Below, in pieces: positions 39,701-54,800 of a stretch of 64,000 nucleotides of DNA. Origin of the DNA: Apostichopus japonicus (lineage: Eukaryota > Echinodermata > Holothuroidea > Aspidochirotida > Stichopodidae); assembly GCF_037975245.1 (NCBI RefSeq), contig NC_092562.1, forward strand, positions 22,993,554 to 23,057,553. Reading direction: 5' to 3'. A model generated the notes under the pieces. That model saw only the letters and a list, made by a program, of their open reading frames with translations, did no database searches and was not told the origin of the DNA. The translations under genes were made by a program, and so were the position numbers. Positions within the stretch are counted from its first letter, which is position 1. Each line of letters begins with the position of its first letter.

Positions 39701-42700
39701 CTGGTTGTTTGCCGTTGCTCCCTCCAACTTGCAACTTCTGCCTCAGCTCCGGCTCTCTGTTGTTCTCTTTCCAAGAGTGGTTTTAAGAGTCCTGTTAATT
39801 GTGCCAGCCATGCTGGCTCTTCCTCATGTCACTGCTTCTGGAGCCGGTATCTCCTCTTTGCTCTCCTGTAACCGTCGTCTGAGGAGTCAGATGATTGATC
39901 TGAGGCTGGTAACCATCTCCTCCTAGTGCCTCGCCTAGGGGATTGGGACCTTGATCTACTGCAGTCCCTCTCTTCCTCTGCTGTCCCACTCTGGGATCCC
40001 AGCAGAGGATTGTCTTAGCTCTCGTTCTCGGTCCCCACTCCGGGACCGGCTCTGATGCAGCGACCCTCCGGCCGCAAGTTTCCTCTTGCGCTTCTCCGTG
40101 GGAGTGCTCCTTTGCGACATGGCTTGAGATGCTCTCTCCAGGCAGGCCGTGCCGGACTTCTTTCTGGGCAATTTTTTCTTGGTCGGAGCCTTGCCTTTTC
40201 CTTTCCCTTGGCCAAAATTAGACCGGACCTCACCGGGACTGTGGGAGGCACTTTTCTCTTTTCTCTCCTGCTCTCTCTCTCCTTCTCCAATCTCTTCCTC
40301 AGCCCTCTCTTGGCAACTTTCCTCCACCTCTCCTTCCTCTTCCTCTCCTATCTGTTCTTAATTCTCCTGCTGGGGTTGGGGAGCAAGTCTAACTTGTCCT
40401 AAAGCTTATTCCTTTGTCCTGTGAGCCAAGCATCGATCTCTAGCCATTGACTGGGGGTGAACTGGAGGCACACCAGACACGGGTCCCTTCTGGTGCAAGT
40501 ACGGCACTTAGGACAAAGGGCATGCTCGTCCCAAGCCCTCCCTGGACAGAACATGGTGCAATTCACGCACTTCAGTTGACAGAGACATGACTGATAAACC
40601 CCAAGTTAAGGAATAAAAGTTCTTAACAAATACTAACAAAATTATGGACACCTCAGGAAATATATATAGGAAATGCTCAATTTTCAAATTCAGGAAGGAA
40701 AACAATTTAAAACAACATAAAACTATGTGAAAGAATCATTAACATGATGATTGTTTTGTTTACATGGCTACTGTACTATGAATGTAACTTGGCATCTGTT
40801 AATTAACTTTACTGTAGAACCATAGAGCTGAGCCTAACATTAGTCTAGTCTAAGTACGTCGTAAGACTGATAATGACTGTTCATTGAACAAGGAATTGAT
40901 AAGTATCAATTGCCATATTTTTATAGCCAGTCCTTGAGCTCAAACAACAGTCTCGATTGAACATGGCAATATTAAAGTTTTAACTGTTTTTGTTTAGTTT
41001 TATAAACTGAACAAAGCTCTGTGATGTTTGTAAACACCCACCACTGTCACCCCATATGAAAAATTGCCATATGTATATTACATGCAATGGGCCAACAGTT
41101 AACTCCCATTGAGATTGGTTGTTGAAAAACAACAGCTTACAATTTAAACTTGCTTCAAGTTGACCATGAATCACCAAATTAAACAACCTTCTCATCTATG
41201 ACAACCACTAGCATGGTTATTGGGGCAATTCTACAGGCCAAGTAAGGTTGGCTTATTATTGTTGCATTATCGCATCATTTCTTCTCCAGGTATGTATTGT
41301 TAATCTGTTTTTTTTCAATCTTGTATGTTCTCCGGTGGAAAACTTTTACACCCGTATTTATCATAGTTTCCTGTACTGTATATAAAACTATTGTACTATT
41401 TGGCAGCTCTGTCAGTAGTAGGATGATTTTGCTGGAAACGTACATAGCAATGCTGCAGAAATGCAAAATACCTCTGTACTTATACTTGATGCTCAGTGTA
41501 TCTGTTATTAAACACCTGTATCCAGGAACTGCAGGAGGAAGTTATTTCAGGCATGTTTCTGAACAAAATATTTCCACTGCAAAGAGCATAAATTTCAAGT
41601 TTCAACAGCTGTACTTAATAACCCAGGAACAGTTTTGAGGACAATTCAGGCAAGATATGATCCTACCATGAAATTGAGTGCATGACACTGAAGACAATGT
41701 TTGTGCTGAGTGCATGACCAAAGTGTGTTTTGACATAGAATTTCAGTCACAGTGTTTTCAGAACGTAGTGTGAGAAATATGCCCACTGGTGGGAGAGAGT
41801 GGTGAACTTTCTGAAACTGATTTTACCTTGGCATTTTGCCGAATATCACTTTGCTGAATGTGCAAAGGCTGTTTTCACATCTTATCAAGATTTTTGGAAC
41901 GCTAAAGGAGTAGGGAAATATAATTTTTCTTCAGTAAGATTCTAGGATGGAAACATATGAAACATTTGAAAAAGATTCATTGACGATATTTCACAAGAAT
42001 TTCTCAGGTCTGGCAGCAAAAACAAATAAAATAACTGTGATCTCAAGCAATACATCACTTTGTAGTACTACTACTACGTATTGTGACAGAAACTAAGATT
42101 GCTTTAAACCTTGCCTGAATTATTCGATATGATTATGTACCCCTTTTTTGGCCAGAAGAGCATGAAACCTAGCCTATGTGATTGCCTAAAAGATAGCTAG
42201 TTTTAATAGCTCCATCTAAAACTTCACTTTCATCAAACGTACAATCTGGTTCATATGTTGGACGACTTACTATGCTGTTGAGGCTGTGACAAATACTATC
42301 AATTTTATTGTTTTGGTACAACTTTGCTACTGATTCGACTTAGAGTCCATCTTAGTTTACCTATTACTTTAAATGAAAGCAATTACTCATCAGCAGCAAT
42401 ATGAAAGTAAGAGATTATCGTAATGTAAAACTAAATATAGTTTAAACTACTTTTCTTCATGCATGAGACATTCATGAAATAGAAAAGAAAAAGAGCCAAA
42501 GCTTCTCACCCTGTTGATGATCACTTCCCCCTTCACCAGAATCTTCATCCTCTGTAATGGATCCTTCTGGCACAGAGACTACTGCATCTTCTCCTTTCTC
42601 ACTAAGAGGACCTTCCCCTCCTTCTGTTGTCAGTGTCAATTGGAAGCTGTAATTTTTGCCGCTCTCTAGCCCTTTCTGAATATACCAAGAAATATTGGCA

Positions 42701-45700
42701 TCTATGTACCTCTTTTCCACCATATTTGGGGTCTCCAAGTCATTAAAGTAAAGAAGAAACTGTTTTATCCCAGCGCTGCACTGAACATCTGGTACCTGGT
42801 AAAGAAACAAGAAAACCAAGAGGTTTTGAGATTCCTTGGCATCTACAGTAAATATTACTGTAGGTTCATTGTGTACACTTGGTTCCGACCTTTTATGAAT
42901 ATTAATGTAGCATCAACACAAATGTTGTTCCTTGCTATCAGCTCAAGTTTGATGAACAAATTGATATTTTAAAGAATTTGCTTTAAGCTCTACCACTCAT
43001 TAATATTCATGCCCCCTCATTAATAGTATTGGGGTAGAATTCCGACTTGCAGCTGGAAGGTTAGGGGGTTCGACTCCTGGCCGGGTCATACTGAAGATTT
43101 GTTGAAAATCACTCTAAGCCCCGCCCTCTCATTAATATTCATGATATTAGCACCAAAATAAATAGGGATCGTCTACTCATGATGGGTAACCTATGTACCA
43201 AGAATGAGATCAATCTACCTTGGGATTGCTGAGAAAACCTAATTTCAAGCTTGGCGTCACACACACACAGACACACACACACACATACGCACACACACAC
43301 ACACACACACATACACACGCAGTCATGACCGCATAGATTCCTACGGCTACCGCCAAGGAATCAAAAATGGTGGGAGAAATACTTACAGCCCATTGCAATG
43401 GGCTACCAAATGGAAAAAAACAACAACAATGTTTTATCCCAGTGTTGCTCTGAATATCTGGTACTGGGTAAAGAAAAAATGTGTGAGAAATAAGTGGCTT
43501 CTTTCTGGAATGGGCTACCAAATGGAAAAAAAAGGTTTGTTCCCAGTGTTGCTCTGAATATCTGATACTGGGTAGAGAAAGAAATGTGTGATAAATGGCT
43601 TCTATCTGGAATGGGCACCAAATGGTAAAAACAAAATGAGTACGCAAAAACTTCAGGTTCATCAGCCTGGAATGTTCAGCCTGGAAGGCATTTATTGTAC
43701 CATGCTAGGCAGCCACATATGCCACATAATGCTACATGTACTGGTAACCACCACATGCTATGGCATATTAACATACCTTCCAACTGATATTGACATTGGT
43801 ACTTCCCATCTCTACGATAGCAGCTTGTACATTCAATGGAGCCAGAGAGGGTACTGAGAATTGAGAAATAAAGATAAGACAAATTGTATCAACTTCTATC
43901 CTTATGAGAAGATTATACCAGAATGGTCATTTGTGATCATCTTATCAATAAAGTATGATTAGAAAGTCTGATAAACACTGATATTGATTAAAATTACATG
44001 AGAATAGCTGTAAATCATTTATGACTGTACATTTAAAGGTCTGCAAAACCCTCAAAATACAGGGGGGTGGGGGATAAATCCATAAGGTAATTACAGTTGA
44101 CATTAAAGGCTAGGCTGCTTCGCTCTGCTTTTAATTTTTGTGTGGATCACTTTTGCTCATCTTGTATCTTTCGATATAGTATTGTTACTTTCTTTGAGCT
44201 TAAGAGAGAGAGTCATCTGAGAGTGATTTGGTGGGAGGACGGAGAGGGGGCTATATTCTGAATGTCTTTCTGTTATTTTTGAATCTGTTGTATTGATATT
44301 GTATCAATAGTTGTTGATTATCCAAGTGGAAATAAGCTACAACAAAGAACTTACTTGTACAATTTGTTCTTGCAGATTTAAAAGGGCTTTTTGGTCCTTT
44401 TCCAAATGGCCCTTCTCTTACTGCAGCCACAGAGAACTGATACCAGGTGTCTGGTTGCAGATAACTAAAGGTAAATGAGAGTGTTGGCATTTCATTTGCT
44501 TGGACCCTATCTGAGGAGATCCAGTCTTCTGCTTCGTTGGTCCGGTAGTAAGGTACATAACCTATCACTGGAGGGTCTCCCACATCACTGTTGTCATTCC
44601 ACGCAGTCCAAGATATCGTGATTGTAGTGTTTGAAGCAGATATAAAGTCAGGGGATCTAGCTATACGTGGAAGGACTGTGTGAAAATAAAAGTGAAAAAA
44701 AATGGGAAATTGTGTGATTTTACCTTGTTTGACAATTCTCCATTGTATTTGCTGTCAATGAATGTTCCTTTTCATATTCATTGTCTAAGTCATAGCTGCT
44801 TAACTTAAATTGCAAATTCTATGTACAGCAAAGCAGCCCTCTATGTTTGTTCATGAACAACACCTCTCCAGGTTTTCCTTGAATTTGTTAGAATTGCTCA
44901 TATACATTCATTAAATTTGAAAATTCTGAAAATATTTTTGGCATATATCTCACTTTTTTTTCAAGTGTTCCTCCACACTTTAAAGTATCATGACAAAATG
45001 CTGGAGCATTAAACCTTCAGTGCAATTGTCCAATGGCTTAATATTTCAATTTAAACCTCTGTATTCGTGTCACTTTGGAAAGCCATCAAACTGGTTCTAA
45101 ACTGGTTAAGCAATGGACCCCTTACAAATGTCAGCATAATAGTGACCCATTGAGACAAAGCACTGTTTTAATATTCATGACATGTAAACCCATTCACTAA
45201 ACAATTCAAGCCAATCAGGGCATTCCTAGAATGATGCTTTGATTCATTCAGATTCCCATATAGAAGTGATTAGGAAAGAAGTTAAGAACATTAAATATAA
45301 GTCAAGAGATTGTTAAATATGAGGGATCCTCTTTCTTTTCATCAAACTTAAATGTTACATATGTCACTATCTGCAAAATGTCAATATTAAATATCATCTA
45401 TCAACTAGTGACAGTTTATTTAATTATTGTAAGGGTACACCTTGTCCACTCTTTATTGTGTGGGATGGTCTAGGGGTTCCTGGATTAGCGGGGTTAAGTA
45501 GCTCAGTCAAGTTATATAACACCAAAGAATAGTACCTGTATTAGGACTGTAATACACAGACTATGTTATTGGTGGATTGTTAGATTTGTTCATTTAATGA
45601 CATAGTTCATTGCAAGACAGATATAATAATTAAATATGCCCAAACTAGACATAATGATGACAGCTTAAATAAGCCATTTGATATGTATACACAAAGAGAG

Positions 45701-48680
45701 TTCATCATTCTGATCATAGAAGCTTACGTTATGAACTTACCATAGAGGTCTGCTTCTTTCCGTCTATAGTGACGCCCACTATTCACCAAAGAATTATTTC
45801 TATTGGCTAAATAGCAACTAAAAACACCACTCATAACATTGGAAACCTTGAATGATTGCACTATTGATTGAGATGATAGTTTTATTCGAACTCCAATAAA
45901 ACTTCGACCTTGACTTGCTCCAGTTACAGACAATATAGCTGCCACATTTGCTAGGGAATTTGGAGATTCTACTGTGCAGTTGATTTCAGCTGTTGCTCCA
46001 GGATTTACTTTAGACACTCGAATGTCAGCAATCCCTGCATGGCAAAACAGAAGTAAAACAAGAAATATAAGCTGCTATTTGTTCTAAGAAAGTGATGTGA
46101 CCACATTTTCTATAAATTTAGTGAATATGTTTCTAACATAAAGATAAATAAAACCATGCTTCAGACTATAATTATGGTCATTCAGATCAAAGACAACCCC
46201 AAAGCACCATTATGTTCATAACATCTTCTTCTGTCTGCGTTATGTTGTGACGTCATGAACTGTCTAAAAATGAGGAAAGAAAACCAATTTCCATGACTCA
46301 CTCTTCGACCTCAGTTATCATAATCAAGGATGGAAAGAGGAATATGGTAGAGGGAGGGATGCGATCACACCACAGCTAACTGTTATCATCAATGCTATCT
46401 ATGGATGCTTCTTGATCTATCATTTAGTGCTACATCCTCCTTCCCTAACACCCTACTACTCTATCATGCATTTGCAGAAGCAGCATGACACTTTGTCAAT
46501 GTATAGTCTGTATTCACAGTAAGCCACTATAGTTAAAGTTTAAGTGCAGTTTGTTTGTTCAGAAGGAGATATACATGTTTCATTTCTAGTGTTTGGGCAA
46601 TGTCCACAATATCAAGCTTTTCTGGTATCAAATATTTATGATCCCAACATCTGATAATAATTTTTGAGGAAATCAAAAATTGTTTGCAATTTTATTTTAT
46701 GTTTAAGGCTTTTGGCAAATAAACTTGTGTTAAATACTACTATATAGTTAATAATAAATAATGGCATACTGTACCTGTCTGACATCTAGGGTTCCAGGAA
46801 ACCCATGGCGTCTTGCATTGGCCATTACAAGTACCGTTGACATTATGACAGGCTTCATTGCAGTGACATTCCTGTTCACAGTTTTCACCATAAAACCCTG
46901 TAACACATTCTGGGTATGAGTATAAAACAGAGAGCAAATTATATTTACAGTGAGTTTGCACATATCTGACAATCAAGGTTAATCATGTGGAAAACTACAT
47001 ACATCTGCAACCATCAATAAATGTAAAATAGGTCTTTCACTTGAACTCTAGCTGTTGTAACCAATTTCCAGCTTTCTGTTACTCATTTTGTTTACATTTT
47101 AACTTCCATGATATTCTAATTTTAGTTGCTTTGGAGAATTGTGGAACCATGGAAATGATCACTGTTTATGTGTTCAAATCTGAAAAATTCCATCATTTTA
47201 AGTTTAAGAGGAAATACAGGAGGCTGAAAATGACAGGCAAATACACATTCAAAATTACTGAAAATTTGACATGCAAAATAAATATACAAATATACTCCTC
47301 CCCTCAGCCCACTCAAGTGAAATTTGAGCAAACATGAACTCCACTGGATCAATGAACGGTACCAGTGAAAATTGAATATAACATAAGGGAACAAGCAAAC
47401 AGCAACATAATGTATATGGTAATATTGATCCAATACCTTGACAATTATCATTTTCATCTCGCAGGATGAATCCTTGGGCACATTGGTCATTGCTACACCT
47501 TCCTGTATCTTTGTTACAAGCTGCATCATTCTTGCAATGACACTTCAAAAGACACTGACTTCCATAGTAACCTTGTTTACATCGTTGAGGAACTGAAAAC
47601 CAGAGAGAGATGTTTGCCTAAATGGGTATGTCTAATTGAATATTTGATAATCTTCTTACTTAATTTGGTATCATTTTCTGGCAGACATTTTCGTGCAATT
47701 ACTTACAAATCTATCAACGAACTTTCACATTATAAGATGATGTGACACTTATGTCAAAGACAATTATAACATAAAAAAAACAAACAAATTAGGCTGTAAG
47801 GGCAGATATTGTCTTGTTAATGGTAGTAATGAATGCAGAATTGGATCAAAAACTTTGACATCTCTGTTTTTCTCGTCTGTGTCAAACTTGACATGTGTAA
47901 ACTCATGTAATATAAGACCGGTATGTGATGATTGGATCCCATTAACAACTGATAGTTCTCAAATAATATCACATCAATTAAAAACAAAGACCAAATTATA
48001 TTGTTTAATATAGATACATATTAAAACAAATCTTTGTGTACTCCTTGCAAAAAGAAAAGGAGTAATGTATTTGGGAATATATATATATTTTTTCTTCAGC
48101 AATACTTGGCAGTGGAAAGACTGACTTTCCACTACCAAGTCCCAGTTGGACCGAAAATTCCAATATATTTTCTAATACAGTACTCCTAATTTGTAAATTT
48201 TGACATTTTCCTATCTTTATTTTATTTTGGATTAAACATGGATTTTCTTTATAAGATGTTTAGATATATATCGAAGTCCGGTGCAGGGCGTTAAGTTCGC
48301 TATTTCAATGATATTATACTAACCATTTGTAAGTCTGGGTTAACATTTATTCACACAAAATTGCAGAAAGAAAATTGTCAATAATCTTTACAATGGAAGG
48401 TGTGATTGTTGCATAATTTACTGACAATATTTATTTCTGGTATATAATTGGTAACCATTTACTCTTATGGTTTTGCTGAGGAAGGTCTCAGGGGAACACA
48501 AATTTTAAAATAAAAATAATTATATTTGGTACTCCTCAAGTCAACTGACCATGTCCCTGTTTTATTACATGGTTTGTAATTCACATTCTTTGGAGCAAAC
48601 ATGGCCCTATGTTTTCACTAAACAAATATAAATATAAACAGTATATATACAGTATGTATATATATATATATATATATACA

Positions 48681-48728
<48 letters not shown>

Positions 48729-48746
48729 CTATATATATATATACTG

Positions 48747-48827
<81 letters not shown>

Positions 48828-51800
48828 TGTATATATACTGTTTATATTTATATTTGTTTTTGTAATACTGAATATGATCTTGTTCAATTGAATATCTCAC
48901 ACTTTCTCCATCTTTTCTGATGCTAATTAATGAACAATTTAAAGGTATTAAAAAAATTATCACTCTATTAAATAACAAAATATTTGTATAGAAAGAAAGA
49001 AATGTGAAACTTGAACATATTTGAGAAGAATGGTTTTAAGAAATAAAAACAAACATTACTGGGTAACTTGGGAAATTATCATATTCTTTTGTGATTTGCA
49101 AAGATTTCCCTTTCTTTATATGGGTTGTTTGATAAGACTTCAACTGTGAATGAAACCTACTTTGACAGTTTGCTCCAGAATATCTTGTCTGACATCTGCC
49201 ATTATTATTGGTGCATACACCTGTGAATCTACTGCAACCACCCCTATTACAATGACAAGTTTGTAAACAGTTAGCACCATATCTACCCTGAGGACAATCT
49301 GAAACATATAAAAAAAATTACAATATATATATAAATGAAATCAGCTGATAATCTCAGTAGAGCAATTAAGGAGATAATTTCTAGAAAACATACATATATT
49401 ACGCTTGAAGAACATGCATTGTAAGTTAACATTTACTTCATACAGTCTTAATAATAGGCCTGCGTAAAACACAGTTGATATCAATACCGAGCTATTAGTT
49501 AAATCTTACAGGGCTTGAGTTATGTTGTAAAGTTAGTAAAGCAATTTGCCAAAGACTCACTTTACAGTACAGGCCAGTAGCAAGCATCTGTTATGAACCA
49601 TGGTTAACATCATGAGTAATATATAAAAATTTGTAAATTTTATTTGTAAACTGCTTTATGTAGCTTAAAACATATGCACAACTCATAACTATATATATGT
49701 ACCTGTTTATTTATATTATATGGAATATAGTATGTGATAACCTAGAAGCATGTTGTTGCGCGCTGATCATCAGATAACTGGACGCAAACAATCATGTAAC
49801 TTTATGTCTTCCCTGCACAGCTGGGTGATCTGTTACCATGGGAACACTTTTTTCGTTTATTACGTACGATGTAAGATTACCAGCCGTCCTTTCATTGCTT
49901 GATGAATTAAGAAACCTACCTGCACTGCAGTCAAGGCCTTTGAATCCAGAGGCACACCTACAGCCAAATGGATCTGGTAAACAAAACATGGCATATCTGC
50001 AAGCGGAATCAAAGTCTGCACGTTCAAAACATCGAAACTCACAGTTGAATCCAAATCTACCCAATGGATCACAGGCTGGGAATGAAATATGTAGACTATA
50101 TGATACACAGAAAACAGAATAAGGTTAAGAAACTTTTAGGTACTCTCATTACTACTTCCATACTTGAAGCTTAACATAGCATGACAATACTCTGACATTG
50201 CTTTTTAACTATGACTTAAACTGAAATATATAACAAAGTTGTAATGCACAGTATCCCTGATGCATACTATAATGATACATACCATCATGACTAAATCATC
50301 ATCATCTGTAATTGTAAGTTTCTTAATAGTCCTTGAAGAGGAAGTCAACAATTCTTTTTTCTAAATAAGGCTTTTGGTCATTTCACAGAATGTTTTCTTG
50401 GTGAGTACAAGTAGTGGTCAGTTGGGAATCTCTTCATGTGGATGTGAAGCTAAGAAATGATGCAATGTGGTCAAACTCCAGAAACGACAGTTCAAAAAAT
50501 CCTCTGTCAGTGGCTTGACACTGACAGCACTCATTTTGATCTTGACGTGATATCTGCTACATTCCTCTTGCAGAAAATTGTTGTACTGGAGCCTTTATGA
50601 TACCTGTCCGGCAGAGGGCATCAGTGGCGATATTGGTACTCCTTAATGTTATACAGACATTGCACTATGCCTGCTGTATGGACTTCCCAACAATATTCCA
50701 GGCTCTGAGGTGCACACAAAAGTGATAACCTTCTTAGCAATTGGTATTTATGTATGCCTCCTCAGCAAACTTGACAACCCTGTAAGGCTTCTCGAAAAAG
50801 TACCAATTTGATGTTTAGATGCATTTTGCTAAGATAGTTGTTGCTGTTTTGATATCATATTATGAATAACGTTTGGCAAAGTAAAACCCAACAAGATCAT
50901 TTTTAGCTTTGTGACTTATTATAGTTAAAAATTTATTAATTTCCAAGACAGAAAAAAGATCAAGTCATAATTGTGCAGCAGTTTTCAGAGGCTGTTACAT
51001 TTGGACCACCATTGGAGGTAGCACCGCCATGCCATGTGACCATGCCACGTGACTACCCTTTTTTGTGTAAATGAAACAATTTGGTTTCAGCAAAGTCTCA
51101 GGTAGTCACCTTGTAATTCCTTGGTGAAATTACTCATGAAAATGGCTGTTCTAAATGTTATCTTTGGCGCAGAAATTCCTTGCCTCGTACAAAACTTCAG
51201 TCCCTTGGAATATTTCAAAATGCTCAATACCTCCTTAATAATTTTTAAAGTAAGTTGTATATGTTAAGGCACTAGTTTGTTAAAGTGGCCATGACACAAA
51301 AATTTCAAAGTCCTATAATTTTGGGATGCATCAAAGAATGTTCTCTAGAACATGTATCAACCAATCAGCCAGTTTAAACTTGATTTTTCAAGTCGAAAAT
51401 TGAGAATGAATTTACCCTCTTTGGAGTTTGAAACTTTGTTTACTCGAAAATTTTCCGATTCGCATGACGTCATGTTATGAACACGTTTGTTGTCGCTGTT
51501 TACGATCCTCCGAACATACCATTCACTTACACGTTAGACAAGTACACATACCACTAGCAGTTCCTGAACAAAACACCGATCACAAGTGCCATATCAAATC
51601 AAAATTTCCTGTGAAATGGCGGATCCAGAAGCAATTGTGGCAACCGAAGTTCAAAGTTATAGTGGTTCTTAGTGGCTAAAATTAGAGTGCCCTTTCTCAT
51701 ATTCGAAGCAGACAGTGAAGGCGATGATCATGCTAATATTGAACAGAACGTTGAGCGTGAACCTGAGGTTTTAGAACCGTATCAGTTTGAGACTGTTAAA

Positions 51801-54800
51801 CGAGCCGAAATTGAAGCTCCACAAAATATCGAAGGAGAAACCTGTTCGAAACGATTGCAAGGAACATACAACGTGGTAAGAATTTATTAACGAGGCATTT
51901 AAAAACAAAATCCAGTCCATTTTGTGCATGTGTTGTTAGAATTTGCGGAACTCCATAAACCGTATTGTGCGTTGTGTTACGGTAACTTACAACCCATATG
52001 TACAGAGTGTTGCTATGTATTCATACATGTACATAAACTTAATATTAATAGTAGGGTTGGTGCATACTGAAAGTTTGGCTCGGGGATGTGCAGTAAGTTG
52101 CATTATGCAGCCATGCTAGGTAGGCATATGTGTTATTTCATATTCATTATTACTAGGCTAGTACTTTGGCCTGGAGTTTTGCAAATCAATTTTCTGAAAC
52201 AAAAGAACGATTCATGACACATGGAAGGTGTAAAATCACAACAAATGTAACCATAACTGTACATTGTATGCCTGCTTGTTATTGTGGACATCATGGGCCA
52301 ACAATACATTTTGAACTTTCATAAATTTTTTCCCCAGGCACTACAGATATATAGCCTACGGTCAACAGGTTCAATGGTACTGGGGGTTCCTAGCAAGACA
52401 CGTCAGGGTTGTGCTACCATCATGTGCAGTCCAAAGGATCAGAAGTGAGTTTCCAGCCAATGGTCATTACACTGGATTCAAGTTGCCAGGAGAAAACTCA
52501 TTGTATAGGAAGCCTTGGTTGAGAAATTCCTCCAGAAACACCTTTTCTATTCTAGGTTTTGTTGTATTATCAATCCGTCAGGGTTCCCTCAGTGTTGATT
52601 TATTGAAATTCAAGACTTTTAATTCAGGATGAAAAGGTTATTTTCCAGACCCATCATCAACAATGAAAGAAAAGGCATTTGTAGCATTTGGACACAAGTA
52701 TTGGCTTCACCTTGATGTCATATAATATGTGCATAAGGGAACGGGCATTGACCTTTTTAGGGGCATTTACCTCCCAGACGTTTGCTTTCTACCTTAAATC
52801 TGGAAGCCAAAATATCCATATCACCAATGATATTTGACAGGAAAGTCATAATAAGGACCAATGGAGGCAGCAGAACTCTAGAATGTTTAGACTTTGTTTC
52901 TTCAGCAGCAGTTGGTTTGTTTTACAATCCTTCTTCAGAAACTCAGCAGTACACCCTGTTAATGGTCTTCGATTGTTTAAATGCGTGATGCTGTGTTTCA
53001 TGTCGCCTGTGAGTTTTGTACGTGTCGTTGTGCGTGGGTAACATTTTTGCATGTGTGTTGCGTCGTGCAGTGTTTCTTGGTTTAAATTACCCTTTATTGT
53101 ATTTGCTTCTGGATTATTCTAATTAATTTGTCACAAAAGCGATTGATAGCGATGGACATGCAACTGCTTTGTAGGCTTAAAGCAAAAAATTTCATGAAAG
53201 TTGTTTTTCTTTAAACCTCCTTTGATGTCACAAATTACATTAGTGTAATTTAAGAATGATACTGTTTATGGAAAGTACAGTTTTACTTTTATGTCATATA
53301 ATACAATGATTGTTGTTAATGCTAGTTTAGTCACAGGCTTGTTCAGATTGTCCAGAATGAGTGTCTAGAACTGATATTGAATAAACTTTGTTCAATGATT
53401 GCAGACTTGAACTACGTACGTTGTGTGAATTTTTGGCTCTGTGACTTTAAAATAAATTGCTTTGAGATTTAAACACCCTTTGGAATAAAATCTTTTTACC
53501 TACCTATTTTGACCCATCCTCATTACCCCCACTCCCTCCCCAACATTAAAAATGGTTTTCCTGGAATAGGAATGAGAAATTATTGCTATAACTAACTGAT
53601 CCAGCATATTCCAGAAATAAATTGGGGCACTGAGATTTGTTCACAAGAAGATGTAACCCATCACTTCTGAAGCTAACCTCATAGCTTATTAGTATACAAT
53701 AGAGCAATGAAGGGGTGTTTATTTAGATGATACGGTAAAATCTCTTCGTCTATTGCGACTTCAGTGTTGTAGCGCTAGTATATACTGCTAGTGCTCGGCC
53801 GTGCTACCTCCAATGGATCACCACTTGCCCCATTGGAGGTTTCCTGTTCCCTGATCTGGTCTTCAGAGTAGTTTTAGAAGAAAGACTATTTTATGTCGCT
53901 CTGTTAAAGTCCATTTGTTTTATTTCATAAAAAAGGAGGGATCGAAGTATGCTTCGCTTCATGCGGAGCTGTATACTGGCTAGGTCCAGTGAAATCGGCG
54001 CTGGTGTTGTGCACTAACTTGGTCATATATCGCCGTGTTTTTTTCATCCTTCAGCCATGGATGAAGGCTAATTGCATGGGTTATGATATTTATGAAGCCC
54101 CCAACAACACAATGGATCAGCATTTCTCTCTGATAGTTTACAACAGTTGTAAAACAAACTTGAAATTTCTAACGACATAACGTAATACAGTGGTTGTTCT
54201 CTCAGTGTAAATGTGCGCGTATATGGAACGGTATGATCGTCGCGTATCCGGTACATGCCTGGGCTTGGCACTTGTGTTCCTAACATGACGTCATCATTGT
54301 CTTGTTGTGAATTCGCATTCTCAGATATCGATTTTCGGATGCGAAAATTAAAACGTTAATTACTAATTAGTGCTTGAGGTTTTCAAGGTGATGAGGATAG
54401 TTTTGAACATAGATTTTCTCATAGATTCAGAGGAAGCTACTATCGATTAGTTGGATTTTTTGTGTCATGGCCTCTTTAATAATTCAAAGAATTTCACATT
54501 CTGTATATCAAAGCAATTTCTCCATCTGAAAACTTAACTTTCATGTCTTACATTGACACCTGATTTACGATTTTTCCCAAATCTTTTGACAATATTTTTG
54601 GCACTGAATTTATAGTGTACATATAATTAATAATTGTGAATGTAAATAAAACACAAGAACTTGATCCACCTGTCTAATACACTAAAAACTGCCCCCAAAA
54701 CACCCTTCCCTACAAGAAAAGGATACTTATCAGGCTGGAAAAGATGTTAGAAGTCTAGAACTCCTGTAAGGAAACTTCTAGGGTAATAATCCAAGGTATC

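Larger units (their letters stand above)
37743..40640 (-). mobile_element. DIRS-type retrotransposon fragment (gag-like and RT)
   Basis: Minus strand, broken by stops and shifts. First a Cys/His-rich gag start ([25 protein letters not shown]), basic linker and a gag helix ([13 protein letters not shown]), then DIRS-like reverse transcriptase pieces ([43 protein letters not shown]) and the RNase H start MTDASLKG. The RT active site reads YLDN rather than YLDD. Cut at about 37743 inside RNase H; the right limit is approximate and no recombinase was found. Confidence 0.75.
51284..54475. mobile_element. 3.2-kb DNA transposon with TTAA target duplication
   Basis: Ends AGTGGCCATGACACAAAAA and TTTTTGTGTCATGGCCTCT are inverted repeats (one mismatch), flanked by TTAA at 51280-51283 and 54476-54479. 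TTAA is the target of piggyBac and Kolobok elements. No transposase was recognised; inside are two exons of a P2X7-like domain gene. It sits in the intron between EGF repeats 1 and 2. Confidence 0.85.

Noticed and set aside
37722..40402. Many plus-strand frames of 60-115 codons
   Set aside because: Shadows of a GC-richer DIRS fragment encoded on the minus strand.
43210..43662. 150-codon minus frame with [20 protein letters not shown] repeats
   Set aside because: Runs through a tandem repeat, a CA microsatellite and intron borders; the real frame uses only the exons on either side.
51428..51679. 83-codon frame [19 protein letters not shown] as a gene
   Set aside because: Inside the transposon end region, overlaps the P2X7-like first exon in another frame, no motif.
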